The notes: generated by a model not told the origin, from the letters alone. A stretch of DNA of 64,000 nucleotides from Hermodice carunculata (GCA_964020975.1 OZ026628.1:56556654-56620653); one strand, 5' to 3'. Numbered from the stretch's first letter, positions 35,675 through 46,983 are shown. Program-made: numbers and translations.

Positions 35675-35880
35675 TTAACCCTTTTTCCACTTGAATTGAC
35701 ACTCGAGTCAACAACTTTCCTTGGCATGAGTTGGGCACTAAGTGCCCAACTCATGCCAAGGAAAGTTGTTGACCTGGGGCACGTGATCTTAATAGGTCTC
35801 ATCTGCAATTCTCAGTCAAATTGTTTTTCATTACTGTTGACCACCAGCCAGTTTGGGCCGGTTTAAGGGGGGAGGGTTAA
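35675..35880 (-). mobile_element. Subfamily A TTAA MITE with perfect 33-bp hairpin
   Basis: The arms at 35707-35739 and 35741-35773 are perfectly complementary around a single A. It shares paired substitutions (CAACAACTTT/AAAGTTGTTG and CATGAGTTGG/CCAACTCATG) with the copy at 24813. Confidence 0.92.
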
Positions 35881-36118
35881 CCTGGCATGCACAGGAAAGC
35901 TGCTGCTCACAGTTTCGGCACAATCTTGTGTTAAGATCACCTACGACTGCATTTTTTTCTTTTTTTCCATCTCAAATTTTCACTGGTACTTTTAGAATAT
36001 TTGTTCATCAAAATATATTTGTGACAGTTTCACTGTGGACAGATTGAGATAACGAAAAATGGATGCTTACAGTGTTTATTCAAAATTTAATGAGGTTTGT
36101 TTGTTCAACTTCTTCAAA

Positions 36119-36358
36119 TTAACCCTTTCCCCCTTAAATCGGTCAAAACCGGCTGGTGGTCAAATGTCATCTGCTTCAGCGTTTTCAATTGATTTCAACA
36201 GCAATGAAAAACTATTTGACTGAGAATTGAAGATGAGACCTGTCAAGACAACATGATCCAGGTCAACAGCTTTCCTTGGCATGGGTTGGACACTTAGTGC
36301 CCAACCCATGCCGAGGAAAGCTGTTGACTCAGTCTCAATATAAGGAGGAAAGGGTTAA
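36119..36358 (+). mobile_element. Subfamily A TTAA MITE, near full length
   Basis: TTAACCCTTTCCCCCTTAAA at the left, GGAAAGGGTTAA at the right, an intact hairpin with two mismatches and a complete body make it the best reference copy, with 62484-62719. Confidence 0.92.
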
Positions 36359-39300
36359 ATAAAATAGAGTCGTATAGCTATTTGCTAATCGACTTCCAAA
36401 AAGTGCCTCAGAAGGAAGCAGAAATGCTACACAGTGATGCTCCCCTCTCCTTCCCCTTCACCCCCCCCCCCCCCCCATGGTTTAACATTAACTGCTTACA
36501 TTGTCATTCCTTGCCTCCCAAAGAAACCCTTGAACACAGATTTCTTCACGGAAAAATCTAGAAATTTTACTCTATGTTAAAAACAAAAACACGTATAGAA
36601 ACACAAAAAATATAATGCATCACTTGTATTCAGTTATCAAAATCGGAAAACTTGCCTGCGCAGTGTGTGTCAGACTTTAATTTATTATTACATTTGTGGA
36701 CAATCACGACACATTAATCCCCCGTTAGCTCTTTTCAATAATCTCATCTTCTCCCGACTTCGGAGTTATTACATCAGGTGTGTGTTCTAGGCGGGCCTCT
36801 TATTACCACACAGACCCAGCACAATTGATGTTCCCTCATACTTTACCAGTCTTTCATTCCATGATTCACCCGATCAACTGATGCTAGCCGAATAAATAAA
36901 ACAGCCGGGAGGTCTCCTTCTCTGGCAAAATTCCAACATATTCACCAACACAGCTGCAATTTCTGTCGATAATGGGTCCAAAGGAGCACTCAGAAATAAC
37001 TGCATGTTTTCCAGCCCCAGCCAGACCAAATAAAATGATTTCATGCCCATGTAAATGTGTAGCCATTAGTCGAACTAGACTACATGGATTGGCTATCACA
37101 CATCGAGTCCGCTTGTCACCACGTTTCTTCAGTCTGTCCCAATTTTTCCCAGCGTTTCACCTTAGAACTATTTGTAAGCTTTCTGCAATAACATTCTTGT
37201 AAACAATCCCCTTTGCTCTTTTTTCAACTTTATCTGGGTGACTGTTTACATACATGACACCATCTGTGCATACAGATATACGAAAATAGCAGGTGCTCTA
37301 CCAAGTTGTCGTGAGTCCAATCTGATCGATATTATTCACCAGTTTATCGATATCTAGAGTGACTCAAGCTGGACAGTATACTGAAATTTGTTTTGCAAGA
37401 CCACATCCCCCTCCAAGAACAACCAAATACAAGGCATACACATTATTTTCCCACCACAAATGCATACCTCGTTGTCTTAGTAACCATAGTCTCGCTTGCG
37501 AGATACACGCTGCTGCCAGTGCCAGCACACGGAATATTATTAACATTTTGGAAATAAAGAACACTTAGTACAGGCATATGAATTTTTTTCAAATTAATTT
37601 AGGAAGCAATAAATCAATATGACTTTCACATTTGTAAACTTCAATTTCTCTAAAAGACACTGATTTTGTGAGAAAGGGGTATCTAGCCCTGTTTGTGACA
37701 GTGATATGCCCATGTGTCCTTTGTGATTGACGGGCGTGAGCCCTGTGCTTTGTGGCGGGAAATTAATCTGCATGCCCGTATTGAAGTCTCTCTCTTTCTG
37801 ATAGGAAGCATCAATAACATCAAAAATGCATGCAAAATAGATCTTGAAAAATGTTGCATGTCAGGGTAGGTGACCTCTCATAAAGAGTGGTTTTCTCATG
37901 GCCAGGATCACCGTTAAGTCAGCGTATGAATACATTTTCCGTTTACGGAGCCAGATCACCCCACTCCACCATCAAATAACATTGTAACAATTTACCGATC
38001 CCAAAACACACAATCAGCATCGGCAATTGTACATCAATAAATCAGATTTCCACTTGTACGTCTTTTTCGCCACCCATAAGTGAAGCAAAGATTGACCGAT
38101 TAGCAACTTGTCAAATCAGGGCAGCGTACGTTAAATTAATTTTCACCTCCTTGGATCCCTAGGAAAGATCTACGAGAATGGCTGCGTTGCTTCTGCAGGT
38201 GCAATAATTTCTTGCAACTTGCAGTCATTTCTTCTGACTATAATGTTGCATTTGATTACTGTAGAAGGTGGAAATCAGTGGAAATGACGTGCCAGATTGC
38301 CGGGCTACTGCTCACTGCATGAAAAAGCCTTTCAGCTTGTCACAATTAAAACCTGGCATTAGGCCATATAAGATTTTGCTGCAACTAATAGCAATTTATC
38401 CCTGCACGGCTTTTATCATGTTCAGCCACAGTGGATTGCAGTGGATCAAGCCATTTACATACAGTCATGTTGCACATGGCATTACCAACCACCAAGATAT
38501 TTTTCGTTATTGAGCGTTTTTCATTTTATTTTTGTACCTGTACCAATAGTGTATGTGCGTGAAATGCATGAGTGAACATAAAGAACAATAAAAAGTCCTG
38601 CAAACTTTGATAAATTTGAATAAAGTATGTATTCCACAGTTGACTGGGCATTTCATAATTTAAGTATGTAAAGCACTAAGAGTGACTGAAAAACTTTCTT
38701 TTCAGCATTTTTCATACAAAGTATACCCCTGGTTTCTGTGGGCAGTTTTTAAGGAAAATGTACATATTCCTAGTGTATTTCTTTGTAAAATACCCACACC
38801 CTTGCAGGACATCAGGCAAGACCACTGGGACGTGACTTGTGTATTCAGCTATTGACAGGCCCATTAAGCCATTGTTCTTGTATACTCAAACATGGGTTAT
38901 TCGCTGTCACACTATAACATGAGAGCAGGTGACTATAGAAATCTACTCCAACGTGTCAACTGACTCTTTGAAACCAGAAGACAGCTCCTTGGTCGTTAGT
39001 TTCTCACCACAACGTGGCAAGTTACCTGCAGGCACCTGAGTAAACATACATTTACAACTTTCTGTATGTGTTGTGAATATGTTGTGTTTTTTCGTCTGAC
39101 TGTGCCTTGTACCTAAGATTCACGTCAATAAAGACTTCTCCGTGAACCACCAAAATGGGCCAAATATACCCAAAGTCTGGTCCGGTTTCCTGAAATCTGT
39201 TACGAGTTATCACATGAAAAAAAAAAAAGAAACAGCCCTGTACCATGCACACTTTACAAAACACCTTTGACCTTGAAAATGAGGTCAAGTTTGTTTCCTT

Positions 39301-39533
39301 GCAAAGTTCTCCCTAAGATGTATTGTGTCTGAAGAATTTTGATCAACTTTATCTAATCCTTCTCTCATCACAGCATGGAAATATGTTTCTTTTAACTGGC
39401 CTTGTGACCTTGAAAGCAAGGTCACTGTCACCCATCTGTAACATTAAATGAAAACTCTGTCCAGTGCATACAGCCATGTTTTCCATCAGTAGCCCTCTAA
39501 CACTGAGAATGAAGTCAATTTCAGGTATCTACT

Positions 39534-39736
39534 TTAACTATTTTCCCTTTGAATTACAACAGTCAACAGTTTTCCTTGGCAAGGAAAGCTGTTGACCTGG
39601 GGCATGTTATCTGGACAGGTCTGATCTGCAATTCTCATTTGTTGTATATTCGTGATGGAATATGTAAAAAAAACATTGAAGCAGATGACATTTGACCACC
39701 AGACGGTTTGGGCCAGTTCATGGGGGAAAGGGTTAA
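39534..39736 (-). mobile_element. Subfamily A TTAA MITE with shortened hairpin
   Basis: It starts TTAACTATTTTCCCTTTGAA and ends GGGGGAAAGGGTTAA. The core is only gtcaacagttttccttggcaaggaaagctgttgac-like; the outer tip of the hairpin is lost. Confidence 0.85.
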
Positions 39737-40020
39737 TACCCCCAGTTGATGCCTCACTTTGATGCCTAAGCTGGCTAAATTTGACCAACTTGGATCAAAC
39801 CCTTCTGGAGTATTTTCATATACTCTGATTTATGAAAGCAGAACAACACATTATGGAAAGCACAAGAAACAGATCTATGCAGGAAGACACTATATCTTTG
39901 TACTATGCACAGGCAGAAATAAGTTTTGTTTCCAGGCAGAAATAAGTTTTATTTAAATTACTCCTTAAATAAGTAGAATACCTTCAATATATGCATCAAA
40001 AATAGTGTTCAGAGAATGGA

Positions 40021-40764
40021 TTACCCTTGGCGCCCAGTCTTTTTTTCCTCCATTCTGCATTTTTTTCTTCTTTTTGGGGAATTCACAGGTGTCATAATAC
40101 AGTGTAACTGCACCTAAAATTTGATGAAGCTAGATCATCTAAGATGACGAATCCGTCTTGAGATATCATGGCAACAAGATTGTCCACTTGTGGGCCACTC
40201 AGACGGCCTTCAGATTAATACTTCAAAAGTTTTATAAGTTTGAAAGTAATAACAGGGAGCTGGTTTTCAATAGAAACGTGGTCCATTATAATGTGCATCT
40301 CTGATACAAATTTGGTGAAGCTGTAATGCATCCTTGTTGAGATATTATGATAACGTTGTCCCCTTGTGCACCACTCAGATAACTTTCAAATAAATATTTA
40401 AAAATTTATAAATAAAAAGAGATAGCTGGTTTTAAATAGGAACCTGGTCCATTATAAGATGCATCTCTGATAAAAATTTGGTAAAGCTGCGGTCAATATT
40501 TTTCGAGATCTCACGGTAACATACTCAGGGCTGCCCCCACTCAGACGCCCTTCAAATAAATACATTCAAAGTTTCATAAAAAGTTTTAAAATAATAAGAG
40601 GAAGCTGGTTTTCAAAATGTACCTGGTCCATTATAAGGTGCATCTCATAAAAATTTGGTTAAGCTACCATGAATATTTTTTGAGATATCGCAGTAAGGTC
40701 GACAAGACAGACGGACAACGCAGGGGATGACAATACCCTTCAGCACTTTTTGTGCCAAGGGTAA
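40021..40764. mobile_element. TIR-ended element filled with 160-180-bp repeats
   Basis: The ends are TTACCCTTGGC (40021-40031) and its complement (40754-40764). Inside are units marked by ctggtccattataagatgca near 40272, 40439 and 40619, the same family as 241-745. An agacagacggacaacg tail lies near the right end. It contains no coding sequence and sits 170 bp from the copper-domain exon. Confidence 0.7.
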
Positions 40765-40933
40765 AAATCAAATAAATAATAAAATATCCTCAGCTAATTT
40801 TGCTAAAGTTTTCAAAATTTGGTTGGACAAATCACACCTTTTTAGCCACTGGCTTTTGACGAAAGGAAAGCACCAGGCAAGATGAGAGTCGCAATCTCCG
40901 TTTTACAATCACACAAGATACGATCACACTTAC

Positions 40934-41152
40934 TCTGATCCTTGGGGCAGCACACGAACTCCACCCCACTGAACATGTCCACACCACACGGCAGCAACAT
41001 GGCGTAACTCTGCTGGTGCATGTCACGACTGACGCAAGACTGGAAGGACGTGTCATTCCAGTCCTTGAATTTCTTGCACTGCTTGGAGTCGTGGATGTGG
41101 TCAAAGACACAGTGCTCCGGGACCAGCAATGCATCACTCTGGAAGGCACCAG
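40934..41152 (-). CDS. APP: APP exon: E1 copper-binding-type domain
   Basis: The exon is 219 bp, with acceptor ctcacag ending at 41153 and donor GTAAGT starting at 40933, both phase 1. It completes RCL-A-GAFQSDALLVP and ends in GVEFVCCPKDQ. All six cysteines of the APP copper-binding domain are present in order (EHC, KQC, QSC, LPC, CC), so the fold should be intact. The block SYAMLLPCGVD keeps the Tyr and Met that align with human Y168 and M170. The positions aligning with human H147, H149 and H151 read F, D and N, so the classical His ligands are missing. An N-glycosylation sequon, NDT, lies at that loop. The human counterpart continues into an acidic domain, whereas here the next recognised exon is a basic linker 26.6 kb away. 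Confidence 0.95.
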
Positions 41153-42384
41153 CTGTGAGATAAAATATAAAAAATAAAATAATTAATATGCTAGCCAGGA
41201 AAATATAAGGATCCAATTATCATCATCACCAGACAAACAAAAGAAGCCACCAACATATAACCCAGGAATCCTGATATCAATTGAAATCCTGCCCAAAAAC
41301 TATCCAAGGTGATACACCACATGGGAACCCTCTGCATTATCCACCGCAATGCTTTAACAGCCTCTTCTAAATCTCGTGTAACTGGAGAAATCTAACACCA
41401 ATTGCCCACCTTTGATATTCAAGCTGACAATGTCTGAAGGTGGCCACAGAATATGGCCAAAATATTGAGGATTTAATGTGGAACTTTACACACTTTGAAG
41501 TTGTAATTTCACTGGGCTCACCACATCAGGATTTCCAGTCTTCTTTTCCAGTTTACAGTGGTATATCCATTGATTTACCTATTCCTCAATCATCATTTTG
41601 TTTCATTGTTTTAACCCTTTCCCTCAAATGGCCAAAAAGCGCATGGATGTAAATTGCCTTCAGTCCTGTTTTTTTCACTTTTATGTCTCGTTACCAGAAA
41701 AAGAAATTAGTCAGATTTGTATGTAAATCCATTTGTGATGGCAGTACACACCCCAGGGTAGCTGCTTTCTTTGTCAGGTTGTGCACACTGCCATTAACTC
41801 AGTCGTACTCAGACCAGGAGTGGGCTGAGTGTACAGCACCACCATACCCCTTGCCCAACCACAGCATAATGTCAGTACTTTTGTGAAAATAATGAACAAT
41901 GCGTTACCAGTCTGTTACATGATCTACATGTATATATGAGGCTAGGCTACCAAATATGGATCCCTTGCGTCTTGCATGCTTTGTTCCCTTGGATGGTATT
42001 GTTACGAAAACGAGACGAACACATGATGATGCCAAAGACTTAAAGTTGTGGCCACTCTATGAAACTGAGCCCTGATATCAGGTATTAAAAATCTCAGAAT
42101 GATCAAAGATATATGTTGCACTTGTACACGGCCCAGGGTGTGGTGTGCTGGATCCAATATTACTCCCCTCAGAACAGACATCCTTACCAGCTCCACTCCA
42201 TGTTAACCCTTTCCCACTCCACAATCCCATGAAAGCGCCCAGATAGAATTTTTCGTCTACTTTAATACTTTTACCTAAATTTCCCTTTTTTTTTAAACCT
42301 GAAATTGTAGACAAGATCAAATATTGCATGGTAATACACAGTCCCTCACCAGAGAACAGATAGTAAGGTTGACTGTACTAGTAC

Positions 42385-42665
42385 TTTAAGGGTCAAGGTC
42401 AAGGTCAAAGGTCACAGTGACCCAATTTTGGTGCACTACGTACTCCTATCCTATGAAAGGTCCACACACCAAATTTGGCAGCTATAGGCATTATGGTATA
42501 CAAAATATAGCCTGGCCAAGCTAAGTCTTTATGGGGGTCAAAAGTCAAGGTCACAGGGACCCAATTTTGGTGCGCAACACAACCCTTGCCTATCAAGTAT
42601 CCACCCACAAAGTTTGGTAGATGTACGCGTTAGGGTATAAAAAATGCAGCCAGACAAGCTTTGCC
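42385..42665. repeat. AGGTCA-rich tandem pair
   Basis: GGTCAAGGTCAAGGTCAAAGG opens the first unit, and gtcaaggtcacagggaccca opens the second about 147 bp later. Both continue with caattttggtgc and a similar tail. It belongs to the dispersed AGGTCA repeat group of this genome. Confidence 0.75.
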
Positions 42666-43569
42666 AGAAGGATGGACTGAAGGACATTGTGCAAACCTAT
42701 AATCTCCACTGGGAGACTAATAAGACCTATCATGATAGTATCCCTACGGTCAAAAGTGTCCCTTGGCATCGGTCTGGCGATTTCCAGCCAACTTGGGACA
42801 AGGAAAGCTGCTTCAAGTTTTATTCTGACCACGAGTCGGATCACGTGGGCCAAGACTAGTCAGCAAGTCATACTGTATGACAGCATTGGTCTTTTCAAGA
42901 CTGCTGTATCAAGACACTGCACTTTTTCCATGTAAACATACTTCTAATGAAAGACTGCCTGTTTTTGAGAGACCACTTGCGGTTTTCAGACCATATGCCT
43001 TTTGCCATCTTTCCCATTTTAATCTACCTCTATTGAAAGACCACCTGCCTTAAGTGACTACCTTTTGGCTTGCCATAGGGGTGGTCTCTCAAAACAGGTT
43101 TTACTGTACACACACATAATAAAATTCTGTGACGGGACGCTTGTTCGCCGCGGTCCTACAAACAGGAAGCCATTTAACAAAACACAAACAGAACTTTCAG
43201 GGATCAATCAGTCATAGTTTCAGGCGCCTTTTAATTTTCCCCAATTTGAAGACAAGGCCCCAAATTTGTTTCCAATCCTCCAAAATTATCTAGAATCATG
43301 CAGGATTCCCAAAAACGTACAAAATTTCTTCCCAATTTTTATCGAAAAAGGCAGGGTTCCCCAAATCCTAGATTAACCCTTGACATTTTGAACATGTTCC
43401 AGGTTCCTACATATACACACCTCAGCTTTTTCAGTCTAACCTTCAAACAGCCTGTTTCTGGAGTCCTGGCATTCTGAACACCACAGAAGCACCTTCGTGT
43501 GTGCCTGTCCCGAGTCGTATCACAAGTGAAGAAGTATTGTGGGATGATAACCCCACGTAGCCATGCTAC

Positions 43570-43804
43570 ATAACTCATTCCAAACTAGTCCCTGATTTTT
43601 CAGTAAATTTAGCTAGATTTACGACGACAATTGCATATTTAAATTCTTCACGAAAAGTGCTTTCATTCAAGTACCAACATTCCTATAGTCTCAAGTCAGT
43701 GGTTCTGGCACTGCCTGGCAAGTCATGCTGCACCTGCAGCATGACTTGCCAGGCAGTGCCAGAACCAATTGACCAATGGCTCTCCATACTATGGAATGAG
43801 TTAA
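43570..43804 (-). mobile_element. Subfamily E TTAA MITE, complete
   Basis: It runs from (A)TAACTCATTCC to GGAATGAGTTAA. The hairpin arms TGGTTCTGGCACTGCCTGGC.. are fully complementary around the apex gctgcacctgcagc. Confidence 0.88.
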
Positions 43805-44020
43805 ATCACAGCATATTTCACGTAGGTTGTCTCTGACCGCTCTGTGGCTTATTATGAGATAAAACCAATAACCCTGACAGAGACACAATTATTTTTTTCT
43901 TCTTTGTGGACACTGTGGTTATCATGAGGTTAAATCCCCCTGTTGTTAGAAACCGACTAAAATTTTCATCCCAAATTGATCCCGTTGATCGTTTTTGTTG
44001 CACTGAGGCCAGCTCATGTT

Positions 44021-44260
44021 TTAACTCTTTCAATACCGTGATTAAAGTCAAATTATCCAAGATGAACTGCACTGAATTACAATGAGGATGCTGGAGTCAT
44101 GATATTCCCTGTAACTATACCTTTCATTCCAGTACCAGCATGCCTGTAGTTCCACAGGATACAATGGTCTGGGTCAACAGCATTCCTTGGCACACTTTGA
44201 GCCCAAAACGTGTCAAGCAATCTGTTGACTCAGTCCAAAAGCTGGCACTGAAAGAGTTAA
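44021..44260 (+). mobile_element. Subfamily D TTAA MITE
   Basis: It runs from TTAACTCTTTCAATACCG to GGCACTGAAAGAGTTAA. The body contains aactgcactgaattacaatg and tacctttcattccagtacca. The hairpin is imperfect. Confidence 0.85.
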
Positions 44261-44279
44261 GAGTTTGAGGAGAGACTGA

Positions 44280-44670
44280 ATCTAAGTGTCCAAACTGTGG
44301 CACTCGTGCATAATCTGAGTGTCCAAGTGTCTACACTGTGGCGCTCATGCACAATCTAAGAGTCTACACTGTGGCACTTGTGCATCATCTAAGTGTCTAT
44401 ACTGTGGCACTCAGGCAAAATTTGAGTGTCCAAGTGTCTAAACTGTGGCACTCATTCATAATCTAAGTGTCTACTCTGTGGCACTCATGCACAATCTAAG
44501 TGTCTATACTGTGGCACTCTTGCATAATCTAAGTGTCTATACTGTGGCACTCATGCATAACCTAAGTGTCTATACTGTGGCACTCATGCACAATTGAAAT
44601 GTCTATATTGTGGCACTCATGCATAATCCTAGTGTCCAAGTGTCTACACTGTGGCACTCGTGCACAATTT
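44280..44670. repeat. 33-bp minisatellite, about 11 units
   Basis: Units of the type ATCTAAGTGTCTATACTGTG GCACTCATGCATA repeat at 33-bp steps (44461, 44494, 44527, 44560). Some units are extended by a second agtgtcca. It starts about 20 bp after the end of the subfamily D MITE. Confidence 0.9.
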
Positions 44671-44850
44671 TCAGGAAATTGTAGGCCTCAGCACGTCACA
44701 CCCTGCACCTGATCCTGTACTTCAGCCCTCAATATGCTGATAAGCGGCTAAGTTGTTCTTGCATGGTGTCTCTATTACTGGCCTAGCGGCCATTGTAACA
44801 GGACAAGTATGCTAGGTAATGTAAAAAATATTGGAGTTCAGATCGGCATA

Positions 44851-45092
44851 GTAACTCTTTCCCCTTACACTGCCCGAAACCCGCTAGTGGTCATGTCATC
44901 ACCTTTAGTGTTTCAACTACATGTAATTTCAACGGTAATAAGAAACAATTTGACTGAGAATTGTACATAAGACATATCAAGATCACATGCCCCACGTCAA
45001 CAGTTTTCCTTGGAATGGGTTGGCCACTTAGTGCCCAACCCATTCCAAGGATATTGTTGATTCATGCCTTAATTCAAGGCAGAAAGGGTTAA
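44851..45092 (+). mobile_element. Subfamily A TTAA MITE
   Basis: It starts GTAACTCTTTCCCCTTACAC (TTAA changed to GTAA) and ends GGCAGAAAGGGTTAA. The hairpin has the paired change CATTCC/GGAATG compared with other copies. Confidence 0.85.
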
Positions 45093-45159
45093 GCAGTCCA
45101 TTTATTTCCACTAAAATTACTAATCAGTGGGATAGCAAGCCAAGCCCACAAAGTCCTTT

Positions 45160-45200
45160 ATTGGGTTTGAGGATGAGCGTCCTCTTCAGTGCTATTTTGA
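45160..45200 (-). ncRNA. Decayed hammerhead-like motif
   Basis: On the minus strand CACTGAAGAGGACG..CATCCTCAAAC keeps the CTGANGA and stem II layout, but the GAAA box is CAAA. It is likely another Penelope-like remnant. Confidence 0.3.
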
Positions 45201-45693
45201 GGGTGCTTGTAAAGATTCTATAACAAGCACAATCAATATGCATACAAACCGCCACAAACTATACACTTTTGGAAAGCTAACAAACTACTGATTCCTTTTC
45301 TCTCACTGTCCTGTGCGTTTGTTGTCCCATGTTTATACAGCAATCACACCAAGTGCCGTCCCCTTTTTCAAAGAACCTTGAAGAAACTTGGATTCAACTT
45401 TTTAGTTTTCTGATGTAAAGACATTAAATTTTGTGGCAAACTGTTCATCACACTGTACAAACATCCTTATGATGCAGGTTTCTAATAGGATGAACCGATT
45501 TTTTCTTTCATGTCCAGTCTCTGATGGGCATCACTAAAGTAGGTTGCTCTTGATTTTGATTTTGATTTTTTTTTTTAAATTCTTCATGTCCTGCACCTCA
45601 TTTCTCTTCATCAAATAAAACAAGTAGCATCACCTTGATGTCAGAAAGGCAGGGCATTGTTTCTCTTTACCACCTTGCCCGCATAGCCATCAC

Positions 45694-45695
<2 letters not shown>

Positions 45696-45743
<48 letters not shown>
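45696..45743. repeat. (AT)n microsatellite
   Basis: About 23 uninterrupted AT dinucleotides. Confidence 0.95.
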
Positions 45744-45747
<4 letters not shown>

Positions 45748-45779
45748 ATTATAGCATGGTTTGTTGATGATATGAAGTA

Positions 45780-45957
45780 CAGTGGTACCTGCTATTTAAG
45801 ACCACCCCTACAGCCAACAAAAAGTGGTCTCATACTGCAGGTGGTCTTAAATTGAAGGTATATTTAACATGTAAATACAGCAGAGGGTCTTGAAAGAGTG
45901 GTCTTAAAAAGACATGCGGTCTTAAATTGGAGGTGGTCTTTACAGCAGGTACCACTG
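45780..45957 (+). mobile_element. Mariner-like MITE with TA target site
   Basis: The TIRs start CAGTGGTACCTGCT at both ends, with TA on each side (45778-45779 and 45958-45959). Internal blocks are taagaccacc and ggtggtcttaaatt. It is 178 bp and has no coding sequence. It is the reference copy for 27969-28144 and for more distant relatives near 29061, 30000, 42890-43108 and 49468-49640. Confidence 0.85.
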
Positions 45958-46057
45958 TATATGGTATCCAGTGCCAGTTGATTACTTCATATCATCTATT
46001 ACGATATGCCAAAAAAATGTTGTAAGCCAGACTCCACATTGAGGTATGACTACCTAC

Positions 46058-46190
46058 CCAAACACCTGAAGGGCCGCACTAAGTGGGTTCCGTGGTGTTT
46101 ACAGTGTTTCTTGTTGTATGCACACCAATTTGGGATGGCCATCCTCTTGGTCGACTCCACAACATTAGTGATGTCTTCCTTAGGGTACAC
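46058..46190 (-). CDS. APP: APP exon: second half of E1 growth-factor-like domain
   Basis: This exon has 44 codons plus one base. The acceptor is at 46191-46192 (tttgcag) and the donor at 46056-46057 (GTAGGT). It reads VYPKEDITNVVES then WCAYNKKHC and RPFRCL, matching human APP VYPELQITNV, NWCKRGRKQC and PYRCL. Three cysteines align with human C98, C105 and C117, the disulfides of the growth-factor-like, heparin-binding lobe of E1. The loop between the first two keeps basic and His residues (KKHCKHH), consistent with heparin binding. The exon starts in phase 0, exactly as in the vertebrate gene. The preceding exon, with the first half of the lobe, was not found up to base 64000. A mariner-like MITE ends about 100 bp downstream of the donor. 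Confidence 0.93.
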
Positions 46191-46749
46191 CTGCAAATAT
46201 ACAACACAACAGAGTTATCACAAGAACTAGAACGGCTGTCCCTGACATTTGGACATCCCCCCCACCATGTGCACACACAGGTCCTGTGAGCTTAAAAATG
46301 AGGTCAAGGTCACCAAAATGTGATCAGGTCAAGAAACTGTGTCAAGAAGTATAACTGGGGTAAAATGGAGTTTGAGGTGTCCTCCTAATTCAGACAGACA
46401 AACCAAACACTGTGCACCCTCCAACTTTTGTTGGGGGTGGGGCGTGGAGGAGGTATAATTATGCATACAACGTAACTGAAATTATCTTGTACAACATGAA
46501 TATTATTATCCTGTGCAAGTGTACAAGATAGAGCTCTAAAATGTACGTCCACCATCCTTGACCAGGGCCAGAATTTCGCAAAATTTTGTGAGAATCTATT
46601 TGCATTTTTGTCAATTAGTTTTCTTTTTAACGAATGACAAATTTAGGAGAATCTTGATGAGAATGGAATCTCGGATTCTCGCCAAAATTCTGGCCCTGTT
46701 TGACTTCTGTTCACCTGTTTAGGTCTCACTTTGCCTGCGCAGCAGATCT

Positions 46750-46983
46750 TAACCCTTTCCTGCTCAAATCTCCCCACAGCACCTGGTGGTCAATTTTCGT
46801 GCCTGAGTATTTTGACCTAAATTTCTCTCGTTACAACAAAACATTTCGAGATCTGTATGTAAGACCATTCGCGATGTAACACCCCAGGTCCACAACATTC
46901 CTTGGCTTGGGTCAGACACAATGCACCCAAACAACGCCAAAGAAACCTATTCACTCAGTCACACTCGGACCACGAATGGGTTA
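46750..46983 (+). mobile_element. TTAA-ended MITE, separate decayed subfamily
   Basis: It starts TTAACCCTTTCCTGCTCAAA. It keeps gtggtcaattttcgtgcctg, a decayed hairpin (tccacaacattccttggctt..gccaaagaaacctattcactcag) and ends cgaatgggtta. A related decayed copy is at 41613-41840. Confidence 0.6.

Larger units (their letters stand above)
14377..40933. other. Large APP intron (26.6 kb) between E1 and linker/E2
   Basis: The intron is dominated by TTAA MITEs (19725, 21554, 22861, 24813, 25701, 29076, 31757, 33789, 35675, 36119, 39534), mariner-like MITEs (27969, 29061, around 30000), SINE-like and Penelope-like scraps, and a tandem-filled element at 40021. AGGTCA-type dispersed repeats with ggacgg tails occur near 18455-18720, 32620-33090 and 39260-39440. 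Long stretches without identifiable content include 14380-19700 (apart from G17 at 15460), 26000-26900 and 36360-39240. I searched for the acidic-domain and Kunitz exons expected in this intron in some APPs and found none. Confidence 0.6.
41153..46057. other. APP intron within E1 (4.9 kb)
   Basis: It contains TTAA MITEs (43570, 44021, 44851), a 33-bp minisatellite, an AT microsatellite, a mariner-like MITE at the exon-proximal end, AGGTCA repeats (42385) and a decayed relative of the 46750 element at 41613-41880. The stretches 41160-41600 and 43110-43560 show nothing recognisable. Confidence 0.65.
1..46190 (-). other. APP: APP/APPL gene locus (partial; nine internal exons)
   Basis: Nine minus-strand exons encode consecutive parts of an amyloid precursor family type I membrane protein: E1, linker, E2, juxtamembrane stalk and transmembrane helix. 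Exon order, splice phases and intron positions follow vertebrate APP closely; for example, the exon starting VYPKEDITNV and the exon boundary after the RERMS-like position match human APP from memory. Phases between consecutive exons are 1,1,0,0,0,1,1,0, and every join is in frame. APP proteins act at the cell surface and synapse and are shed by secretases; that is family knowledge. The 5' exons, promoter and cytoplasmic exon lie outside the window. Additional alternative exons inside the long introns cannot be excluded. Confidence 0.93.

Noticed and set aside
14377-40933. Kunitz inhibitor exon or acidic exon of APP
   Set aside because: No segment with the six-cysteine Kunitz pattern or an Asp/Glu-rich frame with proper splice sites was found. 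The GACGAGGAGGAT stretch at 25357-25368 (minus strand) belongs to the hammerhead-like motif.
42385-42665. AGGTCA direct repeats as a hormone-response enhancer of APP
   Set aside because: The same sequence type occurs at many sites in the window as a dispersed repeat, so a gene-specific role is not supported.
46058-46190. Plus-strand reading frame across the same bases (MPKKCCKPD..)
   Set aside because: It is the antisense shadow of the E1 exon, which has clear homology on the minus strand.
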